Source: Paracoccaceae bacterium (lineage in GTDB: Bacteria > Pseudomonadota > Alphaproteobacteria > Rhodobacterales > Rhodobacteraceae). From it: a stretch of DNA of 52,952 nucleotides. The notes under the pieces are model-generated. The model was not told where the DNA came from. It saw only the letters and a program-made list of their open reading frames with translations, and ran no database searches. This document shows positions 37,407-45,488 of the stretch, piece after piece; position 1 is the first letter of the stretch, and each line of letters opens with the position of its first letter. The translations under genes were made by a program, and so were the position numbers. Location of the stretch: positions 1 through 52,952 of the forward strand of contig NZVE01000032.1 of NCBI GenBank assembly GCA_002697345.1, in the 5' to 3' direction.

Positions 37407-39449
37407 ATGGAAAAAAAAACCGATCCTTTAGTTATTTTTACTCCTTCTGGAAAAAGAGGTAATTTTCCTCAAGGCACACGAATTCTGGATTGTGCAAGAC
37501 AACTTGGTGTAGATTTAGACTCAGTATGTGGTGGCCGAGGGATTTGCTCAAAATGCCAAGTTACGCCCTCATTTGGTGACTTTTCAAAACATGGTGTAGT
37601 AGTACTAGAAAGTGCATTAAGTCCTTGGAACTCAGTTGAGCAACGTTATGATGATAAACGAGGACTGATTAAAGGACGAAGGCTTGGCTGCCAGGCTACT
37701 GTTTTAGATAATATAGTTATAGACGTTCCCTCAGAGAGCCAGGTTCATAAGCAGGTAATAAGAAAAAGAGCTGAGGTTCGTGACATAACGATGAACCCCT
37801 CAACAAAATTATTTTATGTTGAAGTGCAAGAACCAGACATGCATGATCCATCCGGTGACTTAGAAAGACTTGTGAATGCACTTAAAGTTGAGTGGAACCT
37901 TCAAGACGTTACGGCAAACTTAGATGTATTAAAAATTTTACAAAAAACTTTACGAAAAGGTAGCTGGACTGTAACTTGTGCTATTTATTTAGGTGATAAT
38001 GTATTTCCTCCTCGTATTGTCAAAATATGGCCTGGATTTTATGAAGGGTCAATTTTTGGTCTCGCAGTAGATATTGGTTCGACGACTATTGCAGCCCATC
38101 TTTGTGATTTAAGAAATGGTGATGTTTTAGCCTCATCTGGAGTAATGAATCCTCAAATAAGGTACGGCGAAGACCTAATGAGCCGAGTTAGTTACTCAAT
38201 GATGAACAAAAACGGTGCAGAGGAAATGACCGTAGCTGTACGAGAGGGTCTCAATGAATTATTCTTAAACATATGCAATGGTTCTGATATCCGACTAGAT
38301 TTAATTTTAGAAGCTGTGTTTGTCTGCAACCCAGTGATGCACCATCTATTACTTGGCATAGATCCATACGAGCTTGGACAAGCTCCATTCGCTCTGGCGT
38401 CATCAAACTCACAAGTCTTTAAAGCATCTGAGTTAGAGTTAGAAATTAATCCAAACGGTCATATCTACTTTTTACCATGTATAGCAGGGCATGTTGGAGC
38501 AGATTCTGCTGCAGTTGCTTTAAGTGAGCAGCCCGGGAAATCCACTGAATTATTGCTTGTTGTCGATGTTGGAACAAACGCAGAGATACTTTTGGGAAAT
38601 GTTGACAGGGTATATGCTTGTTCTTCTCCCACAGGTCCAGCTTTTGAAGGAGCCCAAATCTCTAGTGGTCAACGTGCTGCGCCAGGAGCTATCGAACATG
38701 TAACTATTGATCCTAAAACAAAAAACCCTAGGTTTCAGGTCATAGGGTCTGAGTTGTGGTCAGATTCTCCTAAGTTTATAGATGAAATCAAGAGCTCTGG
38801 TGTAACAGGAATATGTGGTTCTGGAATTATTGAGATGGTAGCTGAAATGAGAATTGCAGGAATTTTAGATTCCTCTGGCCTCATTGGTTCAGCAGACCAA
38901 ACCGGAACAGATAGATGCTTTTCTGATGGAAGAACAAATTCTTATCTTGTTTGGGACGAAACAGAGACTGGGGGCGCACGCATTACAATTACGAATAAAG
39001 ACATTCGTGAAATTCAAATGGCAAAAGCTGCTCTGTACTCCGGCGCTAGACTTTTAATGGATAAATTTGAAGTTGAAAAAGTTGAAAGAATTGTTTTAGC
39101 CGGAGCGTTTGGTGCTCACATAAGTCCTAAACACGCTATGGTGTTAGGCATGATACCTGACTGTCCTTTAGAAAAGGTTTCAAGTGCAGGAAATGCTGCT
39201 GGGACTGGAGCAAGAATTGCATTGTTGGATATGGGTTCCAGGAGTTTAATAGAAAAAGTAGTTTTAGAAATTCACAAAATTGAAACGGCAATTGAACCGA
39301 GATTTCAAGAACATTTTGTGAATGCTTCTAATATTCCTAATTCGGTTGAGCCATTCCCAATATTAAACTCTATTGTTAGTTTGCCAGTCGTTAACTTCAA
39401 TGAAAACCGAAATATAGATAGGGGCGGTCGAAGAAGAACTAAACGTTAA
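37407..39449 (+). CDS. Corrinoid-activating 2Fe-2S/ASKHA protein (RamA/RACo-like, DUF4445)
   Basis: Corrinoid proteins lose activity when cobalt is oxidised to Co(II); this family reduces them again using ATP. The 680-residue protein has an N-terminal plant-type ferredoxin domain with C41, C47, C50 and C95 (C-X5-C-X2-C...C), a linker, and a C-terminal ASKHA domain with 'AVDIGSTTIAA' (220-230), 'VVDVGTNAEILLGN' (385-398), 'GICGSGIIEMVAE' and 'VLAGAFGAHISP'. It ends in a basic tail 'RGGRRRTKR' like that of the upstream methyltransferase. It is the last gene of the operon and would service the MttB-like system. Confidence 0.88.
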   Translation: MEKKTDPLVIFTPSGKRGNFPQGTRILDCARQLGVDLDSVCGGRGICSKCQVTPSFGDFSKHGVVVLESALSPWNSVEQRYDDKRGLIKGRRLGCQATVLDNIVIDVPSESQVHKQVIRKRAEVRDITMNPSTKLFYVEVQEPDMHDPSGDLERLVNALKVEWNLQDVTANLDVLKILQKTLRKGSWTVTCAIYLGDNVFPPRIVKIWPGFYEGSIFGLAVDIGSTTIAAHLCDLRNGDVLASSGVMNPQIRYGEDLMSRVSYSMMNKNGAEEMTVAVREGLNELFLNICNGSDIRLDLILEAVFVCNPVMHHLLLGIDPYELGQAPFALASSNSQVFKASELELEINPNGHIYFLPCIAGHVGADSAAVALSEQPGKSTELLLVVDVGTNAEILLGNVDRVYACSSPTGPAFEGAQISSGQRAAPGAIEHVTIDPKTKNPRFQVIGSELWSDSPKFIDEIKSSGVTGICGSGIIEMVAEMRIAGILDSSGLIGSADQTGTDRCFSDGRTNSYLVWDETETGGARITITNKDIREIQMAKAALYSGARLLMDKFEVEKVERIVLAGAFGAHISPKHAMVLGMIPDCPLEKVSSAGNAAGTGARIALLDMGSRSLIEKVVLEIHKIETAIEPRFQEHFVNASNIPNSVEPFPILNSIVSLPVVNFNENRNIDRGGRRRTKR

Positions 39450-39461
39450 AAAGAAACACTT

Positions 39462-39479
39462 ATTATTTATTTAAATAAT
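39462..39479. terminator. AT-only inverted repeat between convergent genes, possible weak terminator
   Basis: ATTATTTA (39462-39469) and TAAATAAT (39472-39479) are perfect complements separated by TT. It lies in the 33-nt gap between the activator gene and the convergent HNH gene. A stem of only A-T pairs is weak, so termination is uncertain. Confidence 0.35.
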
Positions 39480-39482
39480 GTT

Positions 39483-40067
39483 TTAAACTTCTAATATTTC
39501 GTCCCAGTATAAGAAATCTAACCAACTTTCATGAAGGTAATTTGGAGGAAACTTACGTCCCATATTTTGTAATTCTTCTGCAGTTGGCTTAATTGGAGTC
39601 TTTTTCACATTAAACGCAACCTGCTTTAATGTTTTTGCACCTTTTTTTTGATTACAACTTAAGCATGCAGAAACTACATTTTCCCAACTTGTAACTCCTC
39701 CAAGAGATCTTGGTAGAATATGATCAAAAGTTAAGTTTCCAGATCCTCCGCAATATTGACAGCTAAACCCATCTCGTAAAAATAAATTAAATCGCGTAAA
39801 GGCTAAATGCCTTTTAGGTTGTATGTAATCCTTTAAAACAACCACAGATGGAATTTGAATTTCCATACTTGGAGAACGTACAGTTTGCTCATACTCCATC
39901 AGAACCGAAACCCTATTAAGATATTTTGCCTTAATAGAATCTTGCCAAGGCCAAAGGGATAATGGGTAATATGATAAAGGCCGGTAATCAGCATTCAGAA
40001 CTAAAGCCGGTTTATAATTAATATTGTTAACATCAGATTCTGAATGGTTACTAACATTTAAGAGCAT
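39483..40067 (-). CDS. HNH endonuclease family protein
   Basis: From the ATG at 40067 (TGGG 7 nt upstream; a TTG at 40079 is the alternative) it encodes 194 residues. The HNH/zinc region is clear: 'CQYCG' then 'LTFDHILPRSLGG' and 'WENVVSACLSCNQKKG', giving two CxxC pairs around the His. The N-terminal 'ALVLNADYRPLSYYPLSLWPW' is typical of a widely conserved bacterial HNH group that is not linked to restriction systems. No methyltransferase or restriction partner is nearby. The biological role is unknown, though DNA repair or processing is plausible. Confidence 0.9.
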   Translation of the reverse strand: MLLNVSNHSESDVNNINYKPALVLNADYRPLSYYPLSLWPWQDSIKAKYLNRVSVLMEYEQTVRSPSMEIQIPSVVVLKDYIQPKRHLAFTRFNLFLRDGFSCQYCGGSGNLTFDHILPRSLGGVTSWENVVSACLSCNQKKGAKTLKQVAFNVKKTPIKPTAEELQNMGRKFPPNYLHESWLDFLYWDEILEV

Positions 40068-40172
40068 TAAGAAACCCAACTGTGGTTAATAAAATTCGGT
40101 AAGCCTAAGAGATATTTTAATTTAGTTATCACCATAAGACCTTTACTAACTTATATATAACTTTGAGGGGAA

Positions 40173-40838
40173 TCAGACTAAGTCCAACTGCAGTAATATA
40201 AAATTTAGACAAGCCAACAATCCATCAGGGGATATACCATGCCCTGTGCCCTCCATTACATGTGTTTCAACTTCAAAACCACATTCTTGTAGAGTAGATT
40301 CTGCAGTAGACAGTGATGAAAATGGAACGACATCATCCTGATCTCCATGAATAAGTAAAGTTGGCGGTTTACTCTTGCAATCTTCTAAAAGAGATTCTGG
40401 ATTTAAAATCCGTCCTGAAAATCCAATTATTCCCAAAATAGAGTCAACCATTCTTGGTCCAACATGTAGAGCCATCATAGTCCCTTGTGAGAACCCTATT
40501 AAAATTGTTTCTGCTTCACTCAACCCCTCCTCTTCCATAGATTGTTTAATAAACATCTGTAAATCCTCAGTGGCTCTAAGCAGCCCTCGCTCAGATTCTT
40601 CTTCAGTGGAACCATCTATCCATGGGATTGGGAACCATTGGAAGCCACCTGGGTTTACACTGCAAGTTTCTGGAGCATCTGGTGCTAAGAACACAGTATC
40701 AGGTAAGTGCTCAGACAATTGATCTGCTAACCCCAGTAAATCATTTCCATTGGCACCATACCCATGTAAAAAAATAACTAACGAGGAGTCTACTCCTGAG
40801 CGTGAGTTAACACGGTTACTATCTAAAATTACTGTCAT
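40173..40838 (-). CDS. Phospholipase/carboxylesterase (alpha/beta hydrolase)
   Basis: The 221-residue protein has the Abhydrolase_2 pattern: 'VIFLHGYGANGNDLL' near 24-37, 'GFQWFPIPW', the nucleophile 'LIGFSQGTMMA' (Ser about 116), Asp in 'IHGDQDDVVPF', and His in 'EGTGHGISPDG'. The family hydrolyses short acyl esters or lysophospholipids. The start codon follows the alkA stop with no gap. It is the distal gene of a minus-strand set with cbiD, cobK and the AlkA-type glycosylase, with which it has no obvious metabolic link. Confidence 0.9.
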   Translation of the reverse strand: MTVILDSNRVNSRSGVDSSLVIFLHGYGANGNDLLGLADQLSEHLPDTVFLAPDAPETCSVNPGGFQWFPIPWIDGSTEEESERGLLRATEDLQMFIKQSMEEEGLSEAETILIGFSQGTMMALHVGPRMVDSILGIIGFSGRILNPESLLEDCKSKPPTLLIHGDQDDVVPFSSLSTAESTLQECGFEVETHVMEGTGHGISPDGLLACLNFILLQLDLV

Positions 40839-41465
40839 TTAAACACCTTCACGATTTTTATTTTTTGCATAATATTCCCAAAGAGCTAAAGATGCGACAC
40901 TACACCAAGGCTTCCATCTTTCCGCAATACTTCGCATCTCTTTTTCTTTTGGTCTATCTTTTAGGTCATATAAAATTCGAGTTGCTTCTTGCAAAGCTAA
41001 GTCTCCCGCGGGAAATACATCTGGGTGATTAAGTGAAAACATAGCGTATATCTCGGCTGTCCACCGTCCAATCCCAGAAACTTTAATTAAAACCTCTATG
41101 ACCTGATCTGTTGTTAAAGAACGAAGTTCGTTGTAGTCAATTTCAGCAGCAACAAGCGCTCGAGTATATTTTACTTTTTGTCGAGACAGGCCACACTCTT
41201 GTAATTTTTCATCTGTACAAAAATTTATTTTTTGTTCGAAAATTAAACCTGCAAGCTCTAACTTGGCCCATATAGCCGCCGCAGCCTTAACACTTAATTG
41301 TTGTCCAACAATAGCTCTTAAAAGCGCTTGAAACCCATCTTCTCGATTCCTAAGGTTTACTTTTCCCACACTCTTAATAACACTTGCCATATCAGTATCA
41401 GTTTTGACTAACTCACTTAAAGCGTTATTTAACGCTTGCTCATTTTCTATTTTTATCAATTTCAC
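40839..41465 (-). CDS. alkA: DNA-3-methyladenine glycosylase II (AlkA-type, HhH-GPD)
   Basis: The 208-residue enzyme removes alkylated bases from DNA. The helix-hairpin-helix is 'VSGIGRWTAEIYAMF', followed by 'DVFPAGDLALQ' with the catalytic Asp. 'LLRAIVGQQLSVKAA' is the upstream GPD helix motif. It lacks the N-terminal AlkA_N domain of E. coli AlkA, as do many short bacterial forms. Its GTG start lies inside the 3' end of cobK (26-nt overlap), in another frame. Confidence 0.9.
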   Translation of the reverse strand: MKLIKIENEQALNNALSELVKTDTDMASVIKSVGKVNLRNREDGFQALLRAIVGQQLSVKAAAAIWAKLELAGLIFEQKINFCTDEKLQECGLSRQKVKYTRALVAAEIDYNELRSLTTDQVIEVLIKVSGIGRWTAEIYAMFSLNHPDVFPAGDLALQEATRILYDLKDRPKEKEMRSIAERWKPWCSVASLALWEYYAKNKNREGV

Positions 41466-42183
41466 TCACCCACTCTAAACATTGGTATATACTGTTAACA
41501 CTATTTATACCTGAGTAGTCAGGTCGCACCAGCATGATAACCGGTATCTTTAATATATTTGCAGCTCTTAACTTAGCTTTAGACGACTCTCCCCCAGAGT
41601 TTTTAAGCACCAAGATATCAACTTCAAGCTTTTTAAATAAATTCACTTCATCAGTTACGGTAAAAGGTGGGCGCCCAACAACATATTCTCCATTCTGAAA
41701 CGGAAAGTTTTCTGTGGGTTTGTCTATTAATCTACAAAAAATATAAGAATCGGTTAAAAGAGAAAACTCATCAAGTGACTGCCTTCCAGTTGCTAAAAAT
41801 ATTCTAGATCCAGCGGATATCTTACTAATAGCCTCTCTGTAAGTCTCAACTGATGTACAATTGACGACTTCTTTCGGGACCCATTCATTTCTTAAAATAA
41901 ACATATAGGGGATCTTCTTTTCCATACATAAACGCTGGGTCCTTTCAGTTATCTTAAAAGCAAAAGGATGAGTAGCATCTATAACTATATTGGTCTTAGA
42001 GGTATCTAACCAGGACATAAATCCCTTATCTCCACCAAATCCCCCAAAACGGGTCTTACAGCCCAACGAACGTGGAGCTCGAGTGCTTCCTACAAGTGAC
42101 GCTGTCACGTCAAAGCCTCTAGCTAAAAGTTTGGGAGCTAACAGGCGAGCCTCGTTGGTTCCAGCTAAAAGAAGAACTTTCAA
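41440..42183 (-). CDS. cobK: Precorrin-6A reductase
   Basis: The 247-residue protein reduces (cobalt-)precorrin-6A with NADPH. Visible family features are 'KVLLLAGTNEARLLAPKL' at the start, 'VIDATHPFAFKITER', 'ATGRQSL', 'GRPPFTVTDEVNLFKK' and 'VLKNSGG'. The TTG start overlaps the cbiD stop (TTGA), so the two are translationally coupled. Its 3' end runs 26 nt into the alkA-type gene. Homologues in anaerobic pathways are called CbiJ; the sequence alone does not separate them. Confidence 0.92.
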   Translation of the reverse strand: MKVLLLAGTNEARLLAPKLLARGFDVTASLVGSTRAPRSLGCKTRFGGFGGDKGFMSWLDTSKTNIVIDATHPFAFKITERTQRLCMEKKIPYMFILRNEWVPKEVVNCTSVETYREAISKISAGSRIFLATGRQSLDEFSLLTDSYIFCRLIDKPTENFPFQNGEYVVGRPPFTVTDEVNLFKKLEVDILVLKNSGGESSKAKLRAANILKIPVIMLVRPDYSGINSVNSIYQCLEWVSEIDKNRK

Positions 42184-43238
42184 TTACCAACTCTTGAGAT
42201 AACATTTCCAGCTCTATTGACGATCACAATCCCACAATCCATACCTGAGTGTTTGGTTAGAGACTTTAATCTTTGAAGTGCCAAATCAGCGATTAAACCA
42301 GCAAGGTCATTTCCAGCCAACTCTAGAGCTTCTAGCGCTGTGTTAACATTTGAAATATCTGGCAAATCATTGTCTTGAGCTAATTGGGATAGTTTTTTAA
42401 AGTTAACTTGTGAACGTTTCGAATGAAGATCAACAGCCCCAAATGCAAACTTCGTAATTTTTCCAATACCTCCACCTATAGTAACACGGTTAACAGGATT
42501 TTTATTTAAGTATTTAATCATACCTCCGGCAAAATCACCCATATCAAGCATTGCCTGATCTGGAAGGTTAAATAATTTTTGGACAGCACCTTCACTAGTT
42601 GATCCGGTGCAACCAGCAACATGAGGAAACATAGCGGCTCTAGCAACATCTATTCCCCGATGAATTGATGCTATCCAGGCGGAGCAAGAAAAGGGACGTA
42701 CAATTCCTGTCGTTCCTAAAATAGATAATCCTCCAACTATACCTAAACGAGGATTCCAGGTTTTATTAGTAATGATCTCTCCATTTGGTATCGATATTGT
42801 TATTTCGATATTTGGCTTTTTTGAATACAACTTTGCCATTTCATAAACAATAGAACTCATCATTTCTCGTGGTTTGGGGTTAATTGCTGGTTCTCCAACT
42901 CCAATTGGTAATCCAGGCATGCTAACGGTACCTACCCCTTTCCCAGCTTTAAAGGTAACTGAATTAGGTGTTTCTTTAACTCTAGCAATCACCACGCACC
43001 CATGTGTTACATCAGGATCATCACCAGCATCTTTCACAATTCCAACTTCTGACCATCCATTTCCTTTTTTTGGTTTGACCAAATCAAAAGTTGGTGTTTC
43101 ACCTTTGGGTAAAATAATGCTTACAGTTTTTAAGAATTTACCTCCCCAAAGGCCTACCAACGCAGCCTTAACAGCAGCAGTTGCACATGCTCCAGTAGTC
43201 CAACCTTTTCTCAATACAATTGGTTTTTCTTGATTCAT
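42180..43238 (-). CDS. cbiD: Cobalt-precorrin-5B (C1)-methyltransferase
   Basis: CbiD is the anaerobic-type enzyme for C1 methylation of the corrin ring. The protein has the family opening 'LRKGWTTGACATAAVKAAL', then 'VTHGCVVIARV', 'GVGTVSMPGLPIGVGEPAINP', 'GIVGGLSILGTTGIVRPFS' and 'HVAGCTGSTSEG'. I use the ATG at 43238 because a TATAAT lies just upstream of it (43253-43248 on the minus strand) and homologues start close to the GWTTG motif; an ATG at 43262 would add eight residues. It is divergent from cobA. Confidence 0.92.
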   Translation of the reverse strand: MNQEKPIVLRKGWTTGACATAAVKAALVGLWGGKFLKTVSIILPKGETPTFDLVKPKKGNGWSEVGIVKDAGDDPDVTHGCVVIARVKETPNSVTFKAGKGVGTVSMPGLPIGVGEPAINPKPREMMSSIVYEMAKLYSKKPNIEITISIPNGEIITNKTWNPRLGIVGGLSILGTTGIVRPFSCSAWIASIHRGIDVARAAMFPHVAGCTGSTSEGAVQKLFNLPDQAMLDMGDFAGGMIKYLNKNPVNRVTIGGGIGKITKFAFGAVDLHSKRSQVNFKKLSQLAQDNDLPDISNVNTALEALELAGNDLAGLIADLALQRLKSLTKHSGMDCGIVIVNRAGNVISRVGN

Positions 43239-43270
43239 AATATTTTCATTATAAACGTACATGTTTGTGA

Positions 43271-43280
43271 CGCCAAGGCG
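43271..43280. repeat. GC-rich inverted repeat in the cbiD-cobA divergent promoter region
   Basis: CGCCAAGGCG forms a perfect 4-bp inverted repeat around AA, standing out in an otherwise AT-rich 101-nt divergent region. It could be half of an operator; the loop is too short for an RNA hairpin. No cobalamin riboswitch core could be found in this gap. Confidence 0.25.
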
Positions 43281-43339
43281 CTATATTAAATCAATAATTT
43301 TCTTTGCATATTTTAACTAAAACGGTAATACATTTAGTT

Positions 43340-44191
43340 ATGAATTCTAATATTCTTGACATAAGTGGGTCTTGGCCCTCTCTTCATTCTGGATGGGTTT
43401 GGCTATGTGGTGCCGGCCCAGGTGATCCAGGGTTAATTACCTTACATGCTCTAAACGGCTTAAAACAAGCAGAGGTAGTAGTTTATGACGCTTTAGTTGA
43501 CAAAAAAATCTTAGAATGGGCTCCCCAGGCTGAATTAGTTTATGCAGGAAAGCGAGGAGGAAAACCTTCATTTAAACAACGAGATATTTCTCTACAGTTA
43601 ATAGAGTTAGCGAGAAAAAATAAGAAAGTTCTTAGACTTAAAGGGGGCGATCCATTCGTATTTGGTCGAGGAGGTGAAGAAGCCCAAACTCTTGTTCAAA
43701 ATGGTATTCCAATACGAATTATTCCAGGAATTTCAGCTGGAATTGGAGGTCTAGCATATGCAGGGATTCCAGTCACCCATAGAGATGTCAATCAATCTGT
43801 TACCTTTGTTACCGGTCACGATCATTTAGGAGAGACGCCGTCTTCACTTGACTGGCACTCAATATCAAAAGGCTCTCAAGTTATTGTCATATATATGGGC
43901 ATGAAACATATAGATAAGATAAGTTCTACTCTAATTGAAGCTGGAAGAGATCCAAGTGAACCAGTAGCAATCGTTACGGCAGCCACTCTTCCTGAACAAA
44001 AAGTTTTAGAAACTACATTAATAAAATGTGTGGAGGATATATCTTCTTCAAATTTAAAACCACCAGCGATCATTTGCATTGGTAAGTCGGTAATGATGCG
44101 ACAGGTACTTGACTGGCAATCTCAGGCTGTCGGTGTTCCACCTCGCAATCTTGATCCATTGGGCTCCAGTCTTTCCATTGAAAGTGCATAA
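43340..44191 (+). CDS. cobA: Uroporphyrinogen-III C-methyltransferase (SUMT)
   Basis: It makes precorrin-2, the entry step to cobalamin and siroheme. Key segments are 'GAGPGDPGLITLHALNGL', 'VYDALVDKKILE', 'LRLKGGDPFVFGRGGEEA', 'IIPGISAGIGGLAYAGIPVTHR' and 'VTGHD', the standard SAM and substrate-binding loops. The ATG at 43340 gives 283 residues; a TTG at 43304 would add 12 residues without family support. The protein lacks the CysG N-terminal dehydrogenase/chelatase. The stop overlaps cobB (TAATG). Confidence 0.95.
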   Translation: MNSNILDISGSWPSLHSGWVWLCGAGPGDPGLITLHALNGLKQAEVVVYDALVDKKILEWAPQAELVYAGKRGGKPSFKQRDISLQLIELARKNKKVLRLKGGDPFVFGRGGEEAQTLVQNGIPIRIIPGISAGIGGLAYAGIPVTHRDVNQSVTFVTGHDHLGETPSSLDWHSISKGSQVIVIYMGMKHIDKISSTLIEAGRDPSEPVAIVTAATLPEQKVLETTLIKCVEDISSSNLKPPAIICIGKSVMMRQVLDWQSQAVGVPPRNLDPLGSSLSIESA

Positions 44192-45462
44192 TGATGCAAA
44201 ATGGTGTGTTAATTACAGCTCCTAACTCTGGCTCGGGTAAGACAGTTATAACTCTAGGAATACTTAGAGCTTTAGCAAGAAAAGTGAACGTACGTTCAGC
44301 GAAATCTGGGCCTGATTATATTGATCCAAGGTTCCATGAATTTGCATGTGGAAACACATCTTTTAACTTAGATACTTGGGCCATGACTAGCGACCGTTTA
44401 AAAGAACTTTCTTGTGGCAAAGGAACTTACATAGTTGAAGGTGCAATGGGTTTGTTTGATGGGGATTCATCGGGCTTAAGCGGTTCAACGGCATTGCTAG
44501 CAAAAACTTTAAATTTGCATGTAGTATTAGTAATAGATTGTTCCAAAATGGCACAATCAGTAGCTGCCCTTGTCAGAGGTTTTATAACTCATGATACTGA
44601 ATTAAACTTCCTAGGTATAATTTTAAATAAACTTGGAAGCGAAAAACATGAAAAAATGATTAGAAACTCGCTTTCTGATAGTTTTTTTCCGCCAGTAATT
44701 GGCGCACTGAAACGTGACAGTGCTTTTCACCAACCATCGAGGCATCTTGGTTTGGTCCAAGCCTCAGAACGAGATGACCTTGAGCATTGGTTGGACAATA
44801 TGGCAGATGAAATTGAGGTGAATGTAGATTTAGATAAATTAGATTTTAATAATAATTTAAAGCTTAAGTCAAAGAAGCTTAATTCACCACCAGGACAAAA
44901 TATTTCCATTGCTAGGGATAAAGCATTTTCTTTTATTTATCCACACCTAGAACAGGATTGGAAAAAAGCCGGAGCAACAATTAGATATTTTTCTCCTTTA
45001 GCAAACGAACCAGTACCTAATTCTGACTTTATTTACCTACCTGGAGGATATCCAGAGCTCTACGCAGGTATTATAGCTAACAACAGTATTTTCATTAATT
45101 CAATGCAAGATGCTTCAAAAAAATCATTAATCTACGGAGAATGTGGTGGATACATGGTTTTGGGCAAAATTTTAATTGGCAACGATGGAACAAAACATAA
45201 GATGCTCAACCTACTTGATTTGGTTACAACTTTCGAAAGCCCTAAATTAACTCTTGGGTATAGAAAGCTGACGAGTATCAAAGGTAGTTTTGTTGGAAGT
45301 TTCTTTGGTCACGAGTTTCATTATGCAAAAACTGAACAGTTTAATGGTGAATCACTATTTACAAGTTCCGACTCATCGGACAATAGTCTCCCTAATTTAG
45401 GATTAGTAAATGGTTTGGTAAGTGGTTCATTCGCTCATATCATCGACAAGACCGAAACATAG
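44191..45462 (+). CDS. cobB: Cobyrinic acid a,c-diamide synthase (glutamine-hydrolysing)
   Basis: The 423-residue protein amidates the a and c side chains of the corrin ring. An N-terminal P-loop domain has 'APNSGSGKT' (10-18), 'SGPDYIDPRFHE' and 'GAMGLFDG'. The C-terminal class I glutamine amidotransferase domain has 'LPGGYPEL' (283-290) and the nucleophile C318 in 'YGECGGYM', with a His near 'GHEFHYA'. The middle linker (about 205-240) is Asn/Lys-rich. It is coupled to cobA and followed by an MFS gene 26 nt later. Confidence 0.94.
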   Translation: MMQNGVLITAPNSGSGKTVITLGILRALARKVNVRSAKSGPDYIDPRFHEFACGNTSFNLDTWAMTSDRLKELSCGKGTYIVEGAMGLFDGDSSGLSGSTALLAKTLNLHVVLVIDCSKMAQSVAALVRGFITHDTELNFLGIILNKLGSEKHEKMIRNSLSDSFFPPVIGALKRDSAFHQPSRHLGLVQASERDDLEHWLDNMADEIEVNVDLDKLDFNNNLKLKSKKLNSPPGQNISIARDKAFSFIYPHLEQDWKKAGATIRYFSPLANEPVPNSDFIYLPGGYPELYAGIIANNSIFINSMQDASKKSLIYGECGGYMVLGKILIGNDGTKHKMLNLLDLVTTFESPKLTLGYRKLTSIKGSFVGSFFGHEFHYAKTEQFNGESLFTSSDSSDNSLPNLGLVNGLVSGSFAHIIDKTET

Positions 45463-45488
45463 AAACACTTATAAGCGAATAGTTGCAA

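Noticed and set aside
43239-43339. Cobalamin riboswitch in front of the B12 genes
   Set aside because: The gap is only about 100 nt, too short for the class, and no B12-box core was found by eye.
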